Shown in pieces: positions 23,004-34,475 of a stretch of 64,000 bases of DNA. How positions within the stretch are numbered: the stretch's first letter is position 1; every line of letters starts with the position of its first letter. Source of the DNA: Zonotrichia leucophrys gambelii (taxonomy: Eukaryota > Chordata > Aves > Passeriformes > Passerellidae); assembly GCF_028769735.1 (NCBI RefSeq), contig NC_088178.1, positions 30,590,357-30,654,356 of the forward strand, written 5' to 3'. The translations under genes were made by a program, and so were the position numbers. Below the pieces are notes generated by a model that was not told where the DNA came from, ran no database searches, and saw only the letters and a list, made by a program, of their open reading frames with translations.

Positions 23004-23590
23004 TCACAGAATCACAGCATGGCCTTGGTGGGGGGAACCTGAAAGTCCATCCAGTCCCAACCCTCCCAACACCTCCCACTGTCCCAGGTGCTCCAGCCCC
23101 AGTGTCCAGCCTGGCCTTGGGCACTGCCAGGGATCCAGGGGCAGCCACAGCAAATCTGGGCACCTGTGCCAGGGCCTGTCCACCCTGCCAGGGAACAATT
23201 CCTTCCTTCTATCGAATTTAAACCTACTTTCTGGCAGTGGAAGCCATTCCCTGTGTCCTCTCCCTCCATCCCTGTCCAAAGTCTCTCTCCATCTCTCCTG
23301 CAGCTCCTCCAGGCCACACTGAGCTCAGCCCAAAGCTTCTCCTCTCCAGGTGAAGAATCCCAGCTGTGCCAGCCTTTCCTCCCAGCAGAGCTGCTCCATC
23401 CCTCTGCTCATCCTGGAACCTCCTCTGGGCTCTGCAGCAGCTCCAGGTCCCTCCTGAGCTGGGCCCAGGGCTGGGGCAGCTCTGCAGGTGGGGTCTCACC
23501 TGAGCAGGGCAGAGGGGCAGGATCCCCCCCCTTGCCCTGAGTTTGTTGTTCCCTGTGGATTTCTGCAGGGCTGCTCTGGCACCAGTGCTT
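23004..23590 (-). mobile_element. CR1 LINE 3' portion, antisense
   Basis: One of the longest CR1 pieces here (~590 bp). Read on the plus strand: the reverse-complement tail ('ggatcacagaatcacagcat'), 'caggtgctccagccccagtg', 'ggatccaggggcagccacag', 'ccaaagcttctcctctccag', 'agctgctccatccctctgct', 'agctgggcccagggctgggg'. This is the known antisense order of CR1 3' sequence up to the RT end. Frames are broken. Confidence 0.93.
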
Positions 23591-24518
23591 CTGTGCATTT
23601 ATATCTACATAAATACACACATATTAAATTAAATGCAAGTTAATACATATATTCAATTAAATAAATACACAGTGCCACATGTGTATTTATAAATATATGT
23701 GTGAGTGTGTTAAGAAAGCCTTCAGAATGGGAGAGACAGAAGGCTGGGGTATGTCTAATGGATTGCCATAATCATAGATTCTGATTCATACTCATCATCT
23801 GAAAACAGCCAGCCAGAAGATGAAATAACTTCACATCAATCAAACACCAAATGAATATGTTATTAAGGATATCGTACACTACCAAAATCACCACGTGAGC
23901 ACTGTGTGTGTTCAGTGCCTTCCGGGGCAGAGCAGTGCTGTCAGACAAGGGTCACTGCCTGAAACGAAACAAAGCAAAGCAGGGAGGGAGGAACCATCCA
24001 TGGCGTGTTCCCACTCACTGGAAGCTCTCCTGCTTCCTCTCTGTGCTCAGTGCTGGGCTCCTCTCCTGGGGAAAATGTTCAACACTGTTCCCTGCCCTTG
24101 TCAGCAGCCAGCCCCAAGGCCCCTCTGGGTGCATCAGGGGTCCTGAGTCAGAGGTTTCTGTGTCAGGGGATCCTGTGCCAGGGATCCTGTGTCTGTCAGG
24201 GTTTCTGTGTCAGGGGGTTCTGTGTCAGGGGATGCTGTTCCAGGGGTCCTGTGCCCCAGAACAATCCCATCCCTGTGCTGGGGGGACCTGCCCCTGCCAA
24301 ACCCACAGCACTGGTACCCAAACCAGCACCCACCCCAGCAGTGCCCCCTCACTGGTGGCCCCAGGAGGGTTCTCCAGGGCGGCAGAGGGGAAGGCAGCTC
24401 CTGGCTCCTGAGCAAAGAGCAAATTGCAGATGGCTGAGAGCACTGAGATGCTGAAGATTCCGGGATGCAGGAGTTCAGGAGAAATCAGTGCAGGTGTCAG
24501 GAGGGGTGGGAGAAGCCA
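23591..24518. other. Single-copy DNA with AT-rich patch and short repeats
   Basis: 23600-23720 is AT-rich with 'aaatacaca/atatgtgtga' motifs. 24125-24250 has a loose short repeat ('gtcaggggatcctgtg', 'gtcaggggttctgtg'). No gene recognised. Confidence 0.4.
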
Positions 24519-24775
24519 TGGGGCAGTGCTGCTGGGGCAGCTCAGAAAAGCAGAAGCAGCCATGGAGCAGTGGTGCTGGGGCAGGTCAGAAAAGCAGAAG
24601 AAGCCATGGGGCAGTGGTGCTGGGGCAGGTCAGAAAAGCAGAAGAAGCCATGGAGCAGTGGTGCTGGGGCAGCTCAGAAAAGCAGAAGAAGCCATGGAGC
24701 AGTGGTGCTGGGGCAGGTCAGAAGGGCAGAAGCCATGGGGCAGTGGTGCTGGGGCAGCTCAGGAAAGCAGAGCAC
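24519..24775. repeat. 42-45-bp minisatellite, 6 copies
   Basis: The unit is 'agccatggggcagtggtgct-ggggcaggtcagaaaagcag-aag'. Variants swap 'ggggcag/ggagcag' and 'caggtcag/cagctcag', and the fifth unit has a 3-bp deletion. All three plus frames are open across it, which is a repeat effect. Confidence 0.92.
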
Positions 24776-26069
24776 AGTGCTGGCATTCTGTGCCCTGGAG
24801 CAGCAGCCTCCTCCTGGGACCCCACTTCTTCCCCAGCACACAGCGCCAGTGTCCAGGGCATGGCTGGGGCATGAATGACCTGCAGAGCAAAGACTGAAGG
24901 AATAAGAGAGTGGAACCTCTGCTGTTAAAATCAACAGGGGATAAACATCACAAATCCTCTGGACTTGGGGAAATGTGGTTCAAACAACCAGAGGCAGAGA
25001 GCACACATTGCTTTGGGAAAAAAAAAGCAATGAAAGGAGAAGCTGTGCACAACAGTGGTGTCTGAGATGGAGAGGGCACAGCGAAGCTTTTCTCCTGCTG
25101 TCGGGAGTGACAAACGCTGCCCAAATGCTGTGACCCGGGGGAGCAGGCTGGGAAGGACCTTGGCAATGGGAGTGCTGTCCCCAGGCAGGCAGAGTGTGTG
25201 CAGGGAGGGGTTTGGGACCCACAGAGCCCCGGCAGAGCCACGCACACACCTCGTTAGCGCTCGGCTTGTTTATTGCCTGCACCCTACATTGTTCTGCTTG
25301 CTTAATTAAAACGGGATGTGCTGCAATTCAGATGCTGTACAGACACCCATTACCACAACACTATTACCTTTATCAACCAAGCTCATCACCTCATTAAAAG
25401 GAGATGTCAATTCGGCTTGACAGGATCAATTTCCAGTACACCCTCCCTGACTGGCTTTATTTATATTACACTTCCTCAGTTTATTAATTAGAAAAGTAAT
25501 TTTTGCTGTTGTGATTCTTGCTAGATACTGATTTGTCTTATTGCCTTAATATTATTCTGAATTTCTACCTCTCGTGCTATTTGTTTTCCCTTTATCCCAT
25601 TTTTTTCCATTAAAATCTCTGCGGTTTTCCTGTAGGTCAGTTGAAGGTTCTTTGCCTGGTATTTCTGAGGCACTATCACTTCCTTTCCTGATCACACCAT
25701 AGAGTGAGTGACCTCTGAAGGACTTCAGGATGTTTGTACGAAATGGATTCAAACTGTTTCCACAATTTTAATGATTTGTTTACATTACAAAGCCTGGACT
25801 TCATCTTCACAACACCTGTTATCACCAGCAGGCTGTGATCGCCAGGATCTCAGCTACCACCCAGTTCTGGGGGTGTTGGAGATTTCTCCTTAATTGGTGA
25901 GTGAGTCCTGAGACAAAGTGTCCCTGTGCCACTCTGAGAGCTGCCTGTTGGCAGGTGGCACCCCTGGGTGCCCCACACATCACTGAGGCTGGGAACTCCT
26001 CCAGCACCCTCAGCCTCTGACCCATCAGCACTGTGATATAACCACCAAGCCTGGTTACAGAGTGCCCCT
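24776..26069. other. Single-copy DNA; AT-rich candidate element at 25250-25620
   Basis: The part 25250-25620 is AT-rich, non-repetitive and dense in motifs (TTAATTAAAA at 25302, 'tttattaattagaaaag' at 25479). It resembles a conserved enhancer by composition. No exon was recognised. Confidence 0.3.
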
Positions 26070-26285
26070 CCTGGGTGTTCTCTCAGCACCTCCAGGGACA
26101 GTGGGCAGTCTGTTCCAGAGCCTGACCACCCTTTTGGTGAGGAAATGTTCCCAGATACCCACCCTGACCCTCCCCTGGTGCAGCTTGCAGCTGTTTCTCC
26201 TTGTCCTGTCTCCTGTCCCCCAGGAGAAGAGCCCCAGCCTCACCATTGCCTCCTTTCAGGAGATCTGTGCTCCCTCAGACAACAA
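26070..26285 (-). mobile_element. CR1 LINE fragment, antisense
   Basis: 'gggacagtgggcagtctgtt-ccagagcctgaccaccctt' and 'gtgaggaaatgttcccagat' followed by 'ctgtttctccttgtcctgtc' are the antisense CR1 3' segments. An LTR begins within 30 bp of its end. Confidence 0.88.
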
Positions 26286-26312
26286 TTTCATAACACTTAC
26301 CTCATTTCAGCA

Positions 26313-26930
26313 TGTGGGAACCCAGGACATTCCTCTGGTTGTCCTGGGGGGCTCCAGCCCCTGCCCAGGGGCTCAGAGACCCTGACACAGAGCCCAACAC
26401 ACCTGTGACTTTGATTTTGACCCATGAAGCAAATCACAACCTTTATATAAAGAATAACAAGTCAAGGAAGTTTAAGTAGAATCATAGTTTGTCATGGGGT
26501 GGAAAAATAGATTTTTGAGGTTGTTAGAATGGGGGCCCGGGGTCCCAAGATGGAGGAATCTGGGTGTGCCCTGTCCTTTTTCCTTCTTCTTCTTGGCCTC
26601 CATGGTCTGTGTGATGTTGGTACATTTGGATTGGTTTAAAGTAGAGACAGACTGTCTAACACAGGTGATAGGTATTGGGAAGTTATTGTAAATAATGCAC
26701 ATGTAGGTTTTAGTATAAAAACATAATACTGCCCCAAGGGTGGGCAGAGTGCCTCTGTCTATCCTGACAGACAGACCTGGGCAGGCTGGAGAAAGAATTT
26801 TATAGATAAGAAATCATGAACAACCTTGAGAAGGAGAACAGAAGAATCCTGACTCCTTCTTCAACTGCCAGGCTGGGAAAAGAGACCTGTGCATATCTCA
26901 GAGCCACTGTGAGCAGCAGAGATCCTGAGA
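26313..26930 (+). mobile_element. ERV LTR, family 3 (copy 1)
   Basis: About 618 bp aligned over its length with 31653-32279. It starts 'tgtgggaacccaggacattc' and ends '...gatcctgaga' (expected TGTCAGAA...TTCTGACA ends, both eroded). A TATA element ('tagtataaaaac', 26712) lies about two thirds in. The flanks TCAGCA and TTAGTG match at only three of six positions, so the target duplication is not secure. No internal retroviral genes are present. Confidence 0.8.
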
Positions 26931-28316
26931 TTAGTGGAGGTTTCTCTGTCGGTGCCTTGATGGAGCAGCACAGCTCTGGAGCCACGCTCCCACCCAATGC
27001 TGTAAAATCCCTGAGGGGCCAGCTGGGTGTGCTCACCCCAGCAGCTCCCACAGCTGGGTGTGCAGGGGGAGCATCCTCGTGCACAGCTGGATGGGAAATG
27101 GCAGCAAAGAAGGAATTAGGAGTAAAATAAGAACTATATTTGTATTGGGAAGAAATAGAGTTTCTGTTAATTGCTAAGATTTTGTACTGGATCAGAATTC
27201 ATTGCGTTTTTGGTTTGAGTTAGTGTAGGGTTTAACATGTCACATTGTAAGTAGGAATAACAATATACTCACTGGGATATAAATATAATGAATAAAACAT
27301 GTTGCCACTGTGATTATCAGAAATAATAAAGCACTTGACAGAAAACCTCAAAGGTATCTTTCCCCCTGACCCTCCAAAGGATCTGGGCAGTTTCACTTTG
27401 GATATTTGATCTTGTTTCTTGGGTTTAAAGTGTGACATTTCACTAAAGCTGCCCTTGCTGGAGTAATTGTTGCTGGGGATAAAGACAACTGCAAACTCTG
27501 AGGTAGTGGATGGGTAAAGCAACACAAATCCTTTTGTGTCAGTGAATATCACGTCTGAAATGTGATAATAGATCTGATTTTGTATCATTTAGGAGCACAA
27601 AAGGGGGTTTTACTGCTTGAATTAACACACGAGGTGGTATTAAAGCTTTTCAGTTAAGCACATAGTCAAATAGATATCAAGAAAACTCCACTTTTATTGG
27701 TGATGCTGTGCATAAAATTATCCAGGCATCACAGGGAAGGACTGTGAAATCAGCCCAAAGTTTCCTCCCTGAATTGATGCCTCTTCCTTTTCAGAGTGTG
27801 CAGCTGTTTAACACTGACATTTAATAATGTATTGGAATAATTGCTGGAGTTTACTGCTCATTACTTCTTTAAAACCCCAGGAATACAGTATCAGTTCTTT
27901 GATTTTTTTTTAATATGAAAATAATTTTCACTATAAAGGTTGAAGGAAAACACATGCTCTGTACTTATAATTTGATAAAGTCATTGCTGTTCCTCCGCTG
28001 TATTTTAATTCTTAAAATTATCATTTCAATTGCAGTTGTGCAGGCTCTAGAAAGAGGACTTGAAAGGCGAGTTATTAATTTTTCTGAGCAGAGTTTTGGG
28101 GCAGCTCCTGGTGATTCACACTGCAGCAGATGTGCCCTGCCAGGCAGTGAGTCCCACTGTGGGCAGAGGGTTTAGGATGGGATTAGCTGCCAGTTTTCCT
28201 GGTGGGTTGTGCTCTGGGTCTGGGCACAGGGCACAGGTTTTGCCTGCTGGAATGCCCTGCTCAGAGCTGCTGGGCTCTGGGGCTGGGCAGGAGCCCAGGG
28301 TGCTGCTCCCCATCCC
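26931..28316. other. Single-copy AT-rich DNA, no gene recognised
   Basis: 27120-28060 is AT-rich, non-repetitive and has two AATAAA-like hexamers. All frames are short. No exon or mobile element was identified. Confidence 0.35.
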
Positions 28317-28857
28317 TGCTGGGGAAGATGACACAGGAAAGCCTTATCAATGTGATTGCCTGGCAAAAGATTGTGAGAATATGGAAACTACAAGTGAGAT
28401 TGAAATGAAAGCAAGCTTTGAGATCCCTCAGTTACTGAACAACTGGAAAACAATGGTGTGGCCAGCTGAAGGTGATCCCCTTTTGATGGAACAACACCCT
28501 CTGCTTGCAGACAGGCCCAAGGGTCAGAGCAGACCCTACAGCTTGGCAGAAGGGGCCAAAGAGGAGTTTTTAGGGTTTAAAATGTAACACAGTGTGGTAA
28601 TGTAGTGATTCTTATAGACTGTATGGAAATGCTGTAGGATTTGTGTATTGTACTAGAGTGGTTAGTGAGAATTAGAATATTCAACTCAGAAAAAGATTTA
28701 TTGTATTGGAACGGGAACTTTGCTCTCTTAGCTCTTGTCTCTTAGCTCTTACTTTTCTATGCTCTTACCCCTTTTACTCTCTTACCCTTTTACTCCCTTA
28801 TCCTCTCATCCTCTCTCCCCTCTCTTCTCTCTTTACTGCTCTGAGCTGTGTTTGGCA

Positions 28858-29088
28858 GCTCCCAGCAGGGCCCTGCACCCAGGCCCTTTGCAATGAACCC
28901 CAAATCCCAGCAGGGCCCTGCACCCAGGCCCTTTGCAATGAACCCCAAATCCCAGCAGGGCCCTGCACCCAGGCCCTGTGCAATGAACCCCAAATCCCAG
29001 CAGGGCCCTGCCCCCAGGCCCTTTGCAATGAACCCCAAATCCAGCAGGGCCCTGCACCCAGGCCCTTTGCAATAAACCCCAAGTTCCA
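28858..29088. repeat. 44-bp VNTR inside the family-2 LTR
   Basis: Five full units of 'ccagcagggccctgcaccca-ggccctttgcaatgaacccc-aaat' and a partial sixth. Single-base variants (cacccag/cccccag, cctttg/cctgtg) distinguish units. The sister LTR at 12218 has just one unit. Confidence 0.95.
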
Positions 29089-29185
29089 GCCCTGGCCTAG
29101 AGATCTCTCGTCTCCGTCTGTCCCGACCGACTTACCCCCTGATGCTCCTACACATCCCCATAGGGATGGCTGGAGGACGAGCTCT

Positions 29186-29243
29186 GGCTGTCCCTCTGTC
29201 CCTCTGTCCCTCTGTCCCTCTGTCCCTCTGTCCCTGCTGGGTC
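29186..29243. repeat. 9-bp minisatellite (ctctgtccc)n, ~6 copies
   Basis: Uninterrupted 'ctctgtccc' units within the family-2 LTR. Confidence 0.9.
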
Positions 29244-29639
29244 CCTGCTCCTTCCCCTCCTGTCCTGAGCAAATCTCAAGGCCATGGGCTGGGGACTCTA
29301 TACCAAGATTCTGCACCAAATAAAGGACAAGGCATAATCATGACTCTTATTGTTAAAAGTGGTCTCAGAGCTTCATCATGCACTGGAAACCGAGGGGGTA
29401 ACACAACATTTCTGCCTCCTCTGGAAGCCTCTCCCTTCCTGACACTGTCATTCACTAACAAAATTGCTATTAAAAAATCAAATTCATCTCCCTGCTATGC
29501 ACTGCCTGGTCACCTGCCATAGTGCTCTGCAGTGAAATGGAGCTTTACTGGTTTTCACCCTCTGGATAGTAAATAATTGTGCTCATCCAACTTTAATTAG
29601 CTTTAAAATAGTAAAAAGCCTTCTGTGCAACATGCAGAG

Positions 29640-30108
29640 GGGCTGGAGCACTTCCAGAGGAGGGAATGGAGATGGGGAAGGGTCTGGAGCCCCAGGAGAG
29701 GCTGAGGGAGCTGGGCAGGGGCTGCAGAATCCCTGAGGAGCCGGGCAGGGGCTGCAGAATCCCTGAGGGAGCTGGGCAGGGGCTCAGCCTAGGGAAAAGG
29801 AGGCTCAGGGGCCCTTGTGGCTCTGCACAGCTCCTGCCAGGAGGGGTTTGGGATCTGCTCCAGGGAACAGGCACAGGAGCAGAGGACTCACTGGGCCAGG
29901 AGAGCTCAGGGTGGGCACAGCAGGAATTTCCCCATGGAAAGGGGGATCAGCACTGGAACTGCCCAGGGACATTTGGAGTGCCCATCCCTGGAGGTGGCAC
30001 TCAGAGCTCTGGGCTGGGGACAAGGTGGGAATTGGGCAGAGCTGGGACTTTATGGTCTGGGGGGGCTTTTCCAACTCAAATGATCCTGGGATTCCTCTGT
30101 GATTGCTT
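29640..30108 (+). mobile_element. CR1 LINE 3' portion, sense, with internal 31-bp repeat
   Basis: Landmarks in CR1 order: 'ggctggagcacttccag', 'ctgagggagctgggcagggg', 'aaaaggaggctcaggggccc', 'gggcacagcaggaatttccc', and a tail near 30050-30105 ('ggggcttttccaactcaaat-gatcctgggattcctctgtg'). At 29690-29790 the segment 'gagccgggcaggggctgcag-aatccctgag' is repeated about three times. Degenerate frames, no RT. Confidence 0.88.
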
Positions 30109-31652
30109 CTCAAGCCAGAGAACTGAGGCCCTTCCCCAGCTCCGTTGCCCCTCTCTGGACACAAAGCCAGGGCTCGCTCTGGGTGTCAGTAAGAGCAGGC
30201 TTGTCTCTCATACATGTATTCACCCGTGTGCCAGGAAGAGTCTCTCAGCACAAATATTATTCACTTCTAAATTCTTTTTAAGCTTCAAGTTGTTCAGCAA
30301 TGAAAGAAAAGAGCAATCTAATCAGAGCAGCACTTGCTGCATTTTGCAGTGAGAGCAGTCTCACAATTCGCAGGCTCAATCATTTTCCAATCACAATTAA
30401 CGTCATGTTAGCTAAGGAGCCATGAGAGAAAAATAAAGGGCTGGGCACTCAGGAGAGGAAACGTGGTGAAGGCTGCCTTGCTGCTCACTTTGAGAGCTCC
30501 TGAGCTCACATTGCTGTATAATCAAAGCTCTCCTCTTGCCCAACTGAACCACATGGACAGTCCCAGTGAGGTGCAAGCCTTTTCCAGTGTCCCCAGCTGA
30601 CAAGGGTGACACTCTCAGGGGTGTTCCTTTCTTCCCCCAGCTGTCCTGCAGTCAGAAGAGGCTGCAGGCAGGCTGGGAGGGGCACACAGAGCTGTGCCAG
30701 GGGAAGGGGGCTCTGTGCCATGCTGGCCATGCCCTGCTGAAGCCCCTCTGAGCCCCTCTCTGAGCAGGGAGCTGCCAGCACCCAAGCCAGCCCTGCAGTG
30801 GCACTTCTGATTTCCAGCAGCACACCTGCATGGGACATTGTTAAATTCCACTGCACTGAACTTCCAAAAGTACAGAATTTACTGCGAGGCTGAGCAGTGT
30901 GGTCAGAGGATGGTGCATGTCCATCCTGTGGCAATTCCAGCTGCAGCACATTCTGGGTGTATTTGGCATTGCCATGGGCATTGTGCTCACCTATTTTAGA
31001 GCTTTAACCCAGGCAGTGAGCTGGTGTTTGCAGAGAGCAGCATCAGCTGGGGACTCTCTCTCCCTGCAGAAGGCAAACATTGGGAGCAGCTCTTGTGCAG
31101 GAATTTGGGAGATGTAAAGTGAAACGTGAGTCCAACAGTGTAAGAGGAAGCAAGGTGAAGAGTCAGTTAAGCAGAAGCAAACATGAAGTGATGTGGTCAC
31201 ATTTGTCAGCTGCTGTTATAACCTGTTAAAAGCTGCTGTTATAACCCTGTTGCTCACGGTTTTCCCATATAAAATCATTTCCAGTTGAAATTAGACCCTC
31301 TCAGCCCTACAGTTATCCCAGCTGACAGCCCACAGCTGGCCCTGGTCATCCCATGCTGCCGTTCCATCAGCAGCTGTCACCTTCTGTGGGCAGCAGGATT
31401 CCAGGCAGAGGCCAGGATCATCTCCTGACATCAGTCCCAGGTGGTTCATGGCTCCCTGGGCAGGCAGGGACAGACAGGTGCCCTCACCTGAGCAGTGAGG
31501 AGCCTCCAGCCCCGAGCAGGAGGAGCCTCCAGCACACACCTGCCATGGATGCTTTAGCAAGCTGGGATTGCTTCCAGCAGCTGGAAAAGCCCTGAGCTGC
31601 TGTGCAAGGGAGCCTGGGGCTCCTCTGTCCACCCCTGCAGTGAGCCAGGCAC
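30109..31652. other. Single-copy DNA, no gene recognised
   Basis: Mixed composition. An AT-richer section runs from 30200 to 30430. No recognisable exon, RNA or mobile element. Confidence 0.4.
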
Positions 31653-32279
31653 TGTCAGAACCCAGCACATCCCTCTGGCTGCCCTGGAGGGCTCCAGCCC
31701 CTGCCAGGGGGCTCACAGACCTCAGCACAGAGCCCAAGGCCGCCCTGTGCCTTTGATCATGACCCATGGAGCAAATTACCAGCTTTGAATGAAGAATTAC
31801 AAGTCAAGAGAGTTTAAGTAGAATAATAGTTAGTTTATCACAGGGTGAAAAGTAGAAATTTTGGGTTTTTAGAATGGGGACTCGGGGTCCTAAGATGGAG
31901 GAATTTGGGTGTGTTTTCTCCTTCTTTCTCCTTCTTCTTCCTAGCCTCCATCTTCTGGGTGATGCTGGCACTTTTGGGTTGGATTAAAGTAGAGCCAGAC
32001 TGTCTAACATAGGTGATAGGCATTGGGAAATTATTGTAAATAAAGCACAGGTAGTTTTTAGTACAAAATATTGACACCAGCTCAATGGCAGGCAGAGTGC
32101 CTCAGACTGACCTGCTGGACAGACCTCAGCAGGCCAGGGAAAGAATGTTATAGATAACAGAAAAATAAACAACCTTGACAACCAGAACAGAGGAATCCTG
32201 ACTCCTTCTTTGGCTGCTGGGCTGGGGAAAGAGACTTCAACCCATCTCAGGGTCATCCTGCCCAGCAGGGATTCCGAGA
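31653..32279 (+). mobile_element. Solo LTR, family 3 (copy 2)
   Basis: A 627-bp LTR from 'tgtcagaacccagcacatcc' to 'gattccgaga', an eroded form of the inverted end TTCTGACA. Exact 6-bp target duplication AGGCAC at 31647-31652 and 32280-32285 fixes both ends. No internal sequence. The 6-bp duplication suggests a class II (ERVK-like) element. Confidence 0.9.
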
Positions 32280-32285
32280 AGGCAC

Positions 32286-33934
32286 CACCTCCCACAGCCA
32301 GACTCTGCAGGCACAGGCAGTGCCCCACCAGGAGGGCTTTCCTACAGGCATCCACTCAAATCTAACAACATCCCTTCCCTGCTCCTGCTCGGTGCCCATT
32401 GGGCTCCCATTTATTATCAGCCTAATGATTTTAGTAATATTGTAAATTAAATTATTTGAGCATAGCTGCTTTGGATCCCCAGGTTTTACTCTAATTAGTG
32501 CTAATGTTTTGAATCATCTCTGACTTTGAAGCAAAATTTGGTTTGGGTTTAACAAATGATAATTCCTATGTATCTGCAGGATCTGTTTCCTTTTCAATGC
32601 ATTAATTTTCCATCCGCAAATTGAAATGAAAAGAAATAAAAATTTCTAGCACAATTTAAAGTCATTTTGAATTAGTAAAACTATTTTGTGTTAATGAAAT
32701 TGAAATGTTGTCATGATGATAATCTTCAAAAGTCTTTATTTTTGTAAGTGTAAGCACTAATGGCTTTGCTTGGACAAGCTCTTTGGGAATGGAAGATCAA
32801 AAACGTTCCTTTTAAACTGTTGAAACAAAATGCGTCGCTTGACTGAAATACTTGATTTCAGTGTTTTAAAACCAAAATTTCATTGAACTCTATTTGATGT
32901 TTTAAAACAAACCTGATTTAAATGACAATAGAATTTCGCCTTGAAAAATCATTTGCCTTTCAAATGCAGCTAGCATGGAGAAAATACCCAGCAGAGAGCT
33001 TTGAAGTGCCCAAATCCCCTGAATGAGCTGCAGCTGAGGCACAGGCAGAGCCCAGCATCTGTCAGCACTTCTGGGCAGCCCTGGCTGCACAGGGCAGGGC
33101 ACACCTGTCCAGGGGCTGACTGGCTGCCCCTCACAGGTAAGGGCAGCCAGGGAGCTCCACCGCCCTGAGTGACCCTGTCCCCAACCCTCCCCTTGGAACT
33201 GCCAGCATTTGCCTTTTCCCAGGGCTGGGGAAGGCAGCTCTGCAGAGCAGCTGTCCTCAAGGACCTGCTAAGGAGAGCAAAATTCTCCAAGAGATGGAGA
33301 TACCTAAAGTTGGTCCTGTAATGCGTTTGAACACTTTTTAGATGGGAAATCTCTTAATTAGTCCCATTGCATTGAGGCAGTGTGCTGTGCATGGGATTCA
33401 GTCATCCCTAAAATTATTTGCTAAAATAAATGAGTAGAGAAATGACATTATTTATTGGAATTTTATCTAAAACAGGGGCTTGGCATAAGGAGAACCAAGT
33501 TACAGGGTTTTGACATCAATAGCTGCTGGCACGGACACGAGAGCTGTGTGTGAACAGCAAAACCTTCCCAACAACGTGTGTGTGTGTACAAAACATTGGT
33601 ACTGCTGCCACTCCAGAGGAAACCCACTTCTATTTACAGAGGGCATTCCATGGGGCGGCTTTTCCACTCAGCTTTGCAGTCCCACACAGGTGTGAGTGTG
33701 TGTAGGAATAATCCATGAGTGTCCTGGTGCCACCCCTGCCGTGCCACACCTGTGTCAGGACACGGGGAGGGAAAGGGGGTGAGAAAAGCCCCACACACTG
33801 CTGGGGGGTCCAACAGCACCATGGGGCCTGCAGCTCAGCCCTGTTTGCTCCAGGAGTCTCTGAGGAGCCACCTTCCCTGTGGTGCCAGGCTGGGGCTCTG
33901 CCCAGCGCCTCTGGCTGGGCACCAACATGGAATC
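32286..33934. other. Single-copy DNA; strongly AT-rich 32390-33000
   Basis: 32390-33000 is AT-rich and non-repetitive with scattered TAAT/ATTA motifs and ATTTGCAT-like sites. The remainder is mixed. No gene or mobile element recognised. Confidence 0.3.
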
Positions 33935-34475
33935 CCAGTCCTGGGGCTGGAAAAGCCTCTGAGGTCAGTGAGCCAAATCCCACTTCCTGGAGCTGGAAAA
34001 GCCTCTGAGGTCAGAGAGTGCAATCCCAGACCTGGGGCTGGAAAAGTCTTCTGAGGCCAGTGAGTCAAATCAATCAGTCCCCATGGCTGGAAAAGCCCTC
34101 TGAGGTCAGTGATCCAATCCCAGTCCCTGGGGCTGGAAAAGCCTCTGAGGTCAATGAGTCCAATCCCAGGCCTGGGAATGGAAAGGCCCTCTGAGGTCAG
34201 TGAGCTCAATCACAATCCCAGTCCTGGGGCTGGAAAAGCCTCTGAGAGCAGCAAGTCCCATTATAGTCCCTGCAGTATCTGAGGTCAGTGAGTGCAATCC
34301 CAGTCCTGGGGCTGGGAAGGCCTCTGAGGTCAGTGAGTCCAATCAATCAGTCCCCGTGGCTGGAAAAGCCCTCTGAGGTCAGTGAGTCCCATCACAGTCC
34401 CTGCAGTATCTGAGGTCAGTGAGTGCAATCGGTTCCTGGGGCTGGAAAAGCCCTCTGAGGTCAGCCTGACCCCAG
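33935..34475. repeat. ~45-bp array of antisense CR1-tail units, ~12 copies
   Basis: Each unit reads like 'ggggctggaaaagcctctga-ggtcagtgagtccaatccca-gtcct', the reverse complement of the CR1 3' tail ('...gactc.atgat...'). Ten of about twelve units contain AGGTCA. Two longer blocks (around 34063-34110 and 34340-34395, with 'caatcagtcccc-tggctgg') duplicate together, so the array has higher-order structure. Confidence 0.9.

Larger units (their letters stand above)
28317..29408 (+). mobile_element. ERV LTR, family 2 (copy 2, near complete)
   Basis: About 1.09 kb from 'tgctggggaagatgacacag' (expected TGTTGGGG) to the inverted end 'gggggtaacacaaca'. AATAAA lies at 29319-29324, about 85 bp before the end, where an LTR R/U5 boundary is expected. 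It aligns with the truncated copy at 12218. Two VNTRs sit inside it: the 44-bp array (28858-29088) and a 9-bp array (29186-29243). I found no target duplication (flanks CATCCC and TTTCTG), so one edge may be rearranged. No gag, pol or env follows: it is a solo LTR. Confidence 0.85.

Noticed and set aside
28060..28587. 175-codon plus-strand frame
   Set aside because: Its C-terminal half is LTR family-2 sequence whose differences from the sister copy are mostly replacements, so there is no coding constraint.
33935..34475. CRISPR-like spaced repeats
   Set aside because: Repeats are degenerate CR1 tails with no unique spacers, in a bird genome; the same holds for all other arrays.
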